Below, piece after piece: positions 7,701 through 10,319 of a stretch of DNA of 10,319 nucleotides. The notes beneath the pieces are model-generated. The model had not been told where the DNA came from and ran no database searches. It saw only the letters and a program-made list of their open reading frames with translations. Origin of the DNA: Phoronis ovalis (lineage: Eukaryota > Phoronida > Phoronidae); the NCBI GenBank assembly GCA_028565635.1, contig JAOXYB010065168.1, positions 1-10,319 of the forward strand, read 5' to 3'. The position numbers were made by a program, and so were the translations under genes. Position 1 is the stretch's first letter. Each line of letters starts with the position of its first letter.

Positions 7701-9112
7701 AGTAAGAAAAAAATGTGGCACAGCTTAGCAGTAAGTAAAATGTTGAGAGCACTGGAAATAACATCTAGCTAAAAACCACTATAAACTGTGATTCTTCAAA
7801 TGCTACAATGATTGCACTGATTTTGACTGATGCATTTAAAGCATGTGAGTAAATTGTTTACCTTCTCAAAATAGTCAAAAATATATGAGACTGTTCTAGG
7901 TATAATTCCTCTGTCAGCATATCGCTCTGGACCACCAGTGATGGTAAATGTTTTACCACTTCCAGTCTGTAACAGAAACATGAATATTTCCATCAGCTTA
8001 CAAATCTTGTTAAGTGCCTTCAGAAATACTTGCTTTTACTGTATATATTTTCTTGCACATTTTACACAGATCCACCATGCTGATCAGTAAAAGAACAGAG
8101 GCATGAAAACTCTTACAATTTTATGACGTTTATGATGTTTTACTTATGATTTTTTTTTACTGTTTATATTCTTTATAACAAATAAGTTTATTCTGTGTTT
8201 TAAACTAAATTTGAATAAAATTGAAATACGCTTTGTGAGGTTGCTTAAAATACAATGATAATGAGAATGCATAGTCAGTGGTCTTACCTGACCATAAGCA
8301 AATATGGTTCCATTGTATCCTTGTAACACGCTACAATTAATAATACAAAACTTAATGATTGGAAATCATATAATTATAGGGATCCATGTATTGACAGTTT
8401 TATGTATATAACACTCAGATTTCAAGTTTAATTCTTGTAACATAAATATTTTATATGCAAACAGAATATGAAGAGTACATCTTCCTTGTCATATTATTAT
8501 TAGAATCAATTTGTTTAGAATGAATAAACTGAGATGCACCAGCCCAATAAAGAATACAGATTTGTAATCAACTTCCAGTAGTATCCAAATTTGAAAAAAA
8601 TTACTTACTTGTTAATAACTGGTTTGGCAACATTTTCAAAAATTTCATCTTGTTTCGCCTGCTGTTCAAACACCTTCTGAAATCTACAACATAAGAAATC
8701 TATGGAATTCACAGTAGCCACTGTCTATTTAAGCTGTTATCTTAAAAACCTTGTTTTCAGTGAGCATTCAAAGTCGGTTAAATTTGTGAATAATATTTAT
8801 ACACTATGATAAAAGACATGTAATAATCAAACAAGTTGAAACAAAGGGTAATTCACAGACTAGTTTTAAAAAACTAATCAATAAACAGAATCTTAGTTGT
8901 GCATTGTTAAAGGTTTTACTAATACATACTGGAATAATGTTCATATGCCAAACATAAAGTGACCACTTGCCATGCTGACTGAGACAACAAACATTATTCT
9001 ACCTGAATTTATAACGTTCTTTCTTGTTATTAACAAGGCCGTCAGCTAGGTCTTTTGGAATAACAAATGTTAGCCGGGGAGCTCCACTTTCATCTTCATC
9101 TACTTCATAGAC
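4600..9112 (-). CDS. KIF6: kinesin-like protein KIF6, partial gene (12 exons)
   Basis: This is a kinesin-9 family motor that hydrolyses ATP to move on microtubules and is associated in animals with motile cilia. The exons, 5' to 3', are 9112-9003, 8683-8609, 8330-8288, 7966-7862, 7635-7526, 7314-7185, 6790-6672, 6400-6313, 6048-5905, 5715-5525, 5253-5148 and 4744-4600. They total 1366 bases, and all junctions are GT-AG and in frame. Visible motor motifs are the P-loop GQTGSGKT, switch I NQASTRSH, switch II LVDLAGSE, the [19 protein letters not shown] segment and the neck [12 protein letters not shown]6 rather than KIF9 is indicated by [30 protein letters not shown] and GADMRKI. Missing are the first beta strand (the IQ-x-F-RVKP type) and the C-terminal tail of roughly 300 residues. 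No internal stop or frameshift was seen. Six introns are about 300-400 bp and none shows a gene. Confidence 0.95.
5148..5253 (-). CDS. KIF6: KIF6 exon: [15 protein letters not shown]
   Basis: It encodes [16 protein letters not shown], then [16 protein letters not shown], a segment conserved just after the first coiled coil of KIF6. The acceptor is TTGTTAG and the donor GTAACA, phase 0 at the 3' end. Confidence 0.93.
5525..5715 (-). CDS. KIF6: KIF6 exon: neck (STCRFAQRV) and first coiled-coil segment
   Basis: [17 protein letters not shown] ends the motor at helix alpha-6. It is followed by a charged, Leu/Glu/Lys-rich stretch ([18 protein letters not shown], then [12 protein letters not shown]) expected to form coiled coil. 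The exon leaves in phase 2 at a GTAATC donor. Confidence 0.94.
5905..6048 (-). CDS. KIF6: KIF6 exon: [20 protein letters not shown]
   Basis: These 48 codons begin [10 protein letters not shown] and pass through the invariant kinesin HIPYRNS and LRDSLGGN motifs (loop 12 and helix alpha-5 microtubule contacts) to [13 protein letters not shown]. Both ends are phase 0 and the donor is GTAAGT. Confidence 0.96.
6313..6400 (-). CDS. KIF6: KIF6 exon: SERIGKTG...[11 protein letters not shown]
   Basis: It encodes [11 protein letters not shown], then [17 protein letters not shown], which are loop 11 and helix alpha-4 of the microtubule-binding face. The acceptor is TTGTAG (phase 2) and the donor is GTAAGT (phase 0). 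Confidence 0.95.
6672..6790 (-). CDS. KIF6: KIF6 exon: switch I (NQASTRSH) and start of switch II
   Basis: [16 protein letters not shown] is switch I, where the Asn, Ser and Arg sense the gamma-phosphate. [10 protein letters not shown] begins switch II. The exon ends inside the Gly codon (GG+G), so the DxxG motif is completed across an intron. Confidence 0.96.
7185..7314 (-). CDS. KIF6: KIF6 exon: [13 protein letters not shown]
   Basis: It encodes [17 protein letters not shown], then the [19 protein letters not shown] helix leading to switch I. It enters in phase 2 and leaves in phase 0 through GTCAGT. Confidence 0.95.
7526..7635 (-). CDS. KIF6: KIF6 exon: [16 protein letters not shown]
   Basis: It contains the kinesin-wide S-x-L-E-I-Y-N-E strand followed by GYDLLDP, the KIF6 version of the 'YDLLDP' loop. 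The acceptor is TTATTTCAG (phase 0) and the donor is GTAAGT (phase 2, CC+A giving Pro). Confidence 0.95.
7862..7966 (-). CDS. KIF6: KIF6 exon: P-loop (TGSGKT)
   Basis: These 35 codons encode [12 protein letters not shown], which binds the ATP phosphates, then [12 protein letters not shown], characteristic of KIF6, and the start of helix alpha-2. Both ends are phase 0, with GTAAAC as donor. Confidence 0.96.
8288..8330 (-). CDS. KIF6: KIF6 exon: [14 protein letters not shown]
   Basis: This 43-bp micro-exon carries the universal kinesin [11 protein letters not shown] strand. The intron falls directly between Gln and the TGSGKT of the P-loop (phase 0). Confidence 0.95.
8609..8683 (-). CDS. KIF6: KIF6 exon: [19 protein letters not shown]
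   Basis: It encodes the helix alpha-1 region before the P-loop, with the typical kinesin F-x-x-V-F-x-x-x-A-x-Q-x-x-I-F-E pattern. The exon is 75 bp, entering in phase 2 and leaving in phase 2 with the strong donor GTAAGT. Confidence 0.93.
9003..9112 (-). CDS. KIF6: KIF6 exon: N-terminal motor, DLADGLVNN segment
   Basis: The exon encodes [10 protein letters not shown] then [18 protein letters not shown], which aligns with the second and third strands of the KIF6 motor. The acceptor is TATTCTAG (phase 0) and the donor is CAG|GTAGAA (phase 2, AG+A giving Arg). Confidence 0.93.
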
Positions 9113-9362
9113 CTAGAATAAGAATTGTTATGCATTTGTATCTTTTATGTACATGAAAACAAATTAATTAAATCAAAATTGCTAAACCAATTCAAATGGC
9201 TGTAATCAAAAGCATTGTTTAAAAGGCAAAAATAACCTTTGACATCAACCTGATTTCCCATAGACCACAGAAGTATATTGTATATATCAGTAACATACAA
9301 GTCTTACAAATTCTTATGTAATAATTGTAAATAAAAATGTTCTCCACTAAATTAAGAAACAC

Positions 9363-9403
9363 CTTGACAGTTAGTTCCTGTGTTCCTGGTCTTTCTTGGC
9401 TTC
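9363..9403 (-). CDS. KIF6: candidate upstream KIF6 exon
   Basis: The frame encodes SQERPGTQELTVK, with a phase 0 donor AAG|GTGTTT joining to VYEVDEDE at 9112, and a possible acceptor GAATGTCAG giving phase 1 entry. Alternatively translation starts at ATG 9408-9410 just upstream, after an in-frame TGA. Neither version supplies the expected IQ-x-F-RVKP first strand. The sequence is not itself conserved, so this rests on splice sites and frame only. Confidence 0.4.
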
Positions 9404-10020
9404 CTGACATTCATACTACTGTGCCTCTTGATAACCTGACATGTGAGACTTGCCAAACAATCTTGGTCCATTTTGGTATACTATTTGTATTCATTTACAT
9501 GGAAAGTGACCCGAGCACAGGTGGTACTATTTATGCATTTGTGAACAATAGTGAACATGGTATAATGAAATATCTTTGAGAGTTAGCTTTTAGGATTTTT
9601 TGTGTGTATGCCTGCACAGGAGTCCCAAATATTTTTTGGAATAGTCGAGAGAGTATACAAAGAATGATAAAAGAATGACTCACTGTAAGGAATTACACAC
9701 TTTTAATAATAAGGTTAAAAATGTGAAGGAGTTTAACTGTGAATTCATAGTAGAGAATCCAGGACTGCTTAGCAGGTCTTACATGTCAGAGGCATAGCAC
9801 GAATGTCATGAAACCAGGACTACTGTGTTCCTTGATTGTGACAAGTTGCCAATCATTATACTGTGAATATTGGTAGTAGATAGGATATATCATAAAAAAT
9901 AAAGTACTAAACATGTTTATTATTTATAAAATTTGAATGCCACTGAACAAGTCACACCTGAGACTAATATAACAAAGTTATATTTCAGACTATATACAAG
10001 GTAATACAAGTTGTCTTTAT

Positions 10021-10056
10021 CAGTTTATGCCCCCAGTTTATGCCCCAAGTTTATGC
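10021..10056 (+). repeat. 13-bp tandem repeat, about 2.8 copies
   Basis: CAGTTTATGCCCC occurs exactly twice in a row, followed by a partial third copy AAGTTTATGC. It abuts the CTT run. Confidence 0.85.
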
Positions 10057-10076
10057 TTCTTCTTCTTCTTCTTCTT
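10056..10076 (+). repeat. (CTT)7 microsatellite
   Basis: Seven perfect CTT units directly follow the 13-bp tandem repeat. Confidence 0.9.
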
Positions 10077-10216
10077 CCAGTACAGTGCATCTCCCAAATA
10101 TGGGTGCAGGCAGTTGAAATGATAAATGTGTATTTACAGTGCAATGTGAGATGTGCAGATAAAACAGGTCGTTGCATCTATGGTCGTATGGACCTCGAGC
10201 AGGTTAGTCCTAGCTT

Positions 10217-10256
10217 TATGACCCTACTATCTTGCCTACGGCAATGTAGGGTCATA
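10217..10256. repeat. 40-bp imperfect inverted repeat (hairpin)
   Basis: TATGACCCTAC (10217-10227) is exactly inverted at 10246-10256. Inside, TTGCC (10232-10236) pairs with GGCAA (10240-10244) around a TAC loop. The structure is thus an 11-bp stem, a small asymmetric internal loop (4 bases against 1) and a 5-bp apical stem. It may be a repeat end, a MITE relic or a structured RNA element. Confidence 0.75.
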
Positions 10257-10308
10257 GTTCAGGACGTGCAACTATCAGTAGAAGTTGGTGTCTTTCAAAA
10301 ACACTCAC

Positions 10309-10319
10309 CGTGTGTCAAA
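10309..10319 (-). CDS. possible exon end at the window edge
   Basis: On the minus strand 11 bases are followed by a near-consensus donor (ACACG|GTGAGTG). Only the frame Leu-Thr-His-G is open, and it would join in phase to the candidate exon at 9403. It is too short to assign. It could be the preceding KIF6 exon. Confidence 0.2.

Larger units (their letters stand above)
9413..10308. other. non-coding region at the 5' side of KIF6
   Basis: No exon with KIF6 N-terminal strand similarity and no other gene was recognised on either strand. The stretch would be intron 1, or promoter and 5' flank, of KIF6. It contains a 13-bp tandem repeat, a CTT run and an inverted repeat, listed separately. Confidence 0.4.

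Noticed and set aside
9337-9579. 80-codon plus-strand ORF with cysteines and an N-glycosylation motif
   Set aside because: It overlaps the KIF6 5' region, has no signal peptide or family resemblance, and is within the length expected by chance.
1-10319. tRNA, rRNA, CRISPR or prokaryotic operon features
   Set aside because: No TPsiC/anticodon-arm patterns, spaced direct repeats or Shine-Dalgarno-linked gene clusters were seen. The window is an intron-bearing animal sequence.

Overview
The window comes from an animal nuclear genome. The evidence is three AT-rich, intron-bearing or receptor-type loci of metazoan families: the ciliary kinesin KIF6, kringle domains and a rhodopsin-like GPCR. GT-AG introns are mostly 200-400 bp and there is no bacterial-style gene packing. 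The motor is close to vertebrate KIF6. That closeness, the intronless orphan GPCR, the kringles and the TGACCT-rich repeats with GAA tracts together suggest a marine invertebrate, perhaps an echinoderm, hemichordate or lophotrochozoan. The phylum is an inference.

Layout from left to right. (1) Bases 1-2130 carry two kringle exons on the minus strand (426-718 and 1855-2126). They are separated by a non-autonomous mobile element (881-1647) with inverted ends, two diverged internal repeats, a GAA/GAAA tract and a 3' hairpin, reminiscent of Helentron-derived (HINE/DINE-1/pearl) elements. (2) Bases 2166-2826 are repeat-derived, with a TATATC-like microsatellite and a second terminal-type hairpin. 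(3) Bases 2848-4030 on the plus strand hold a class A peptide-receptor-like GPCR. TM2-TM7 form one intact ORF, but the N-terminus and start of TM1 lie in another frame, and the TM1 Gly-Asn core is missing. (4) Bases 4600-9112 on the minus strand hold twelve confidently spliced exons of KIF6, about 455 codons from just after the first motor strand to the early coiled coil, with every junction in frame. A further 5' exon is proposed at 9363-9403. (5) Bases 9413-10308 are non-coding, with a 13-bp tandem repeat, (CTT)7 and a 40-bp imperfect hairpin. An 11-bp donor-flanked fragment sits at the right edge.

The three loci have no obvious shared pathway: a cytoplasmic/ciliary motor, a plasma-membrane receptor and secreted-type kringle domains. 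The KIF6 tail (about 300 residues in vertebrates) is not recognisable left of 4600. Either it lies beyond the window, with the GPCR nested in an intron, or the protein is short here. The most unusual points are the paired kringle exons that both read through to Gly-Gln-Gln-stop with only synonymous differences, the GPCR break in TM1, and the composite repeat element.
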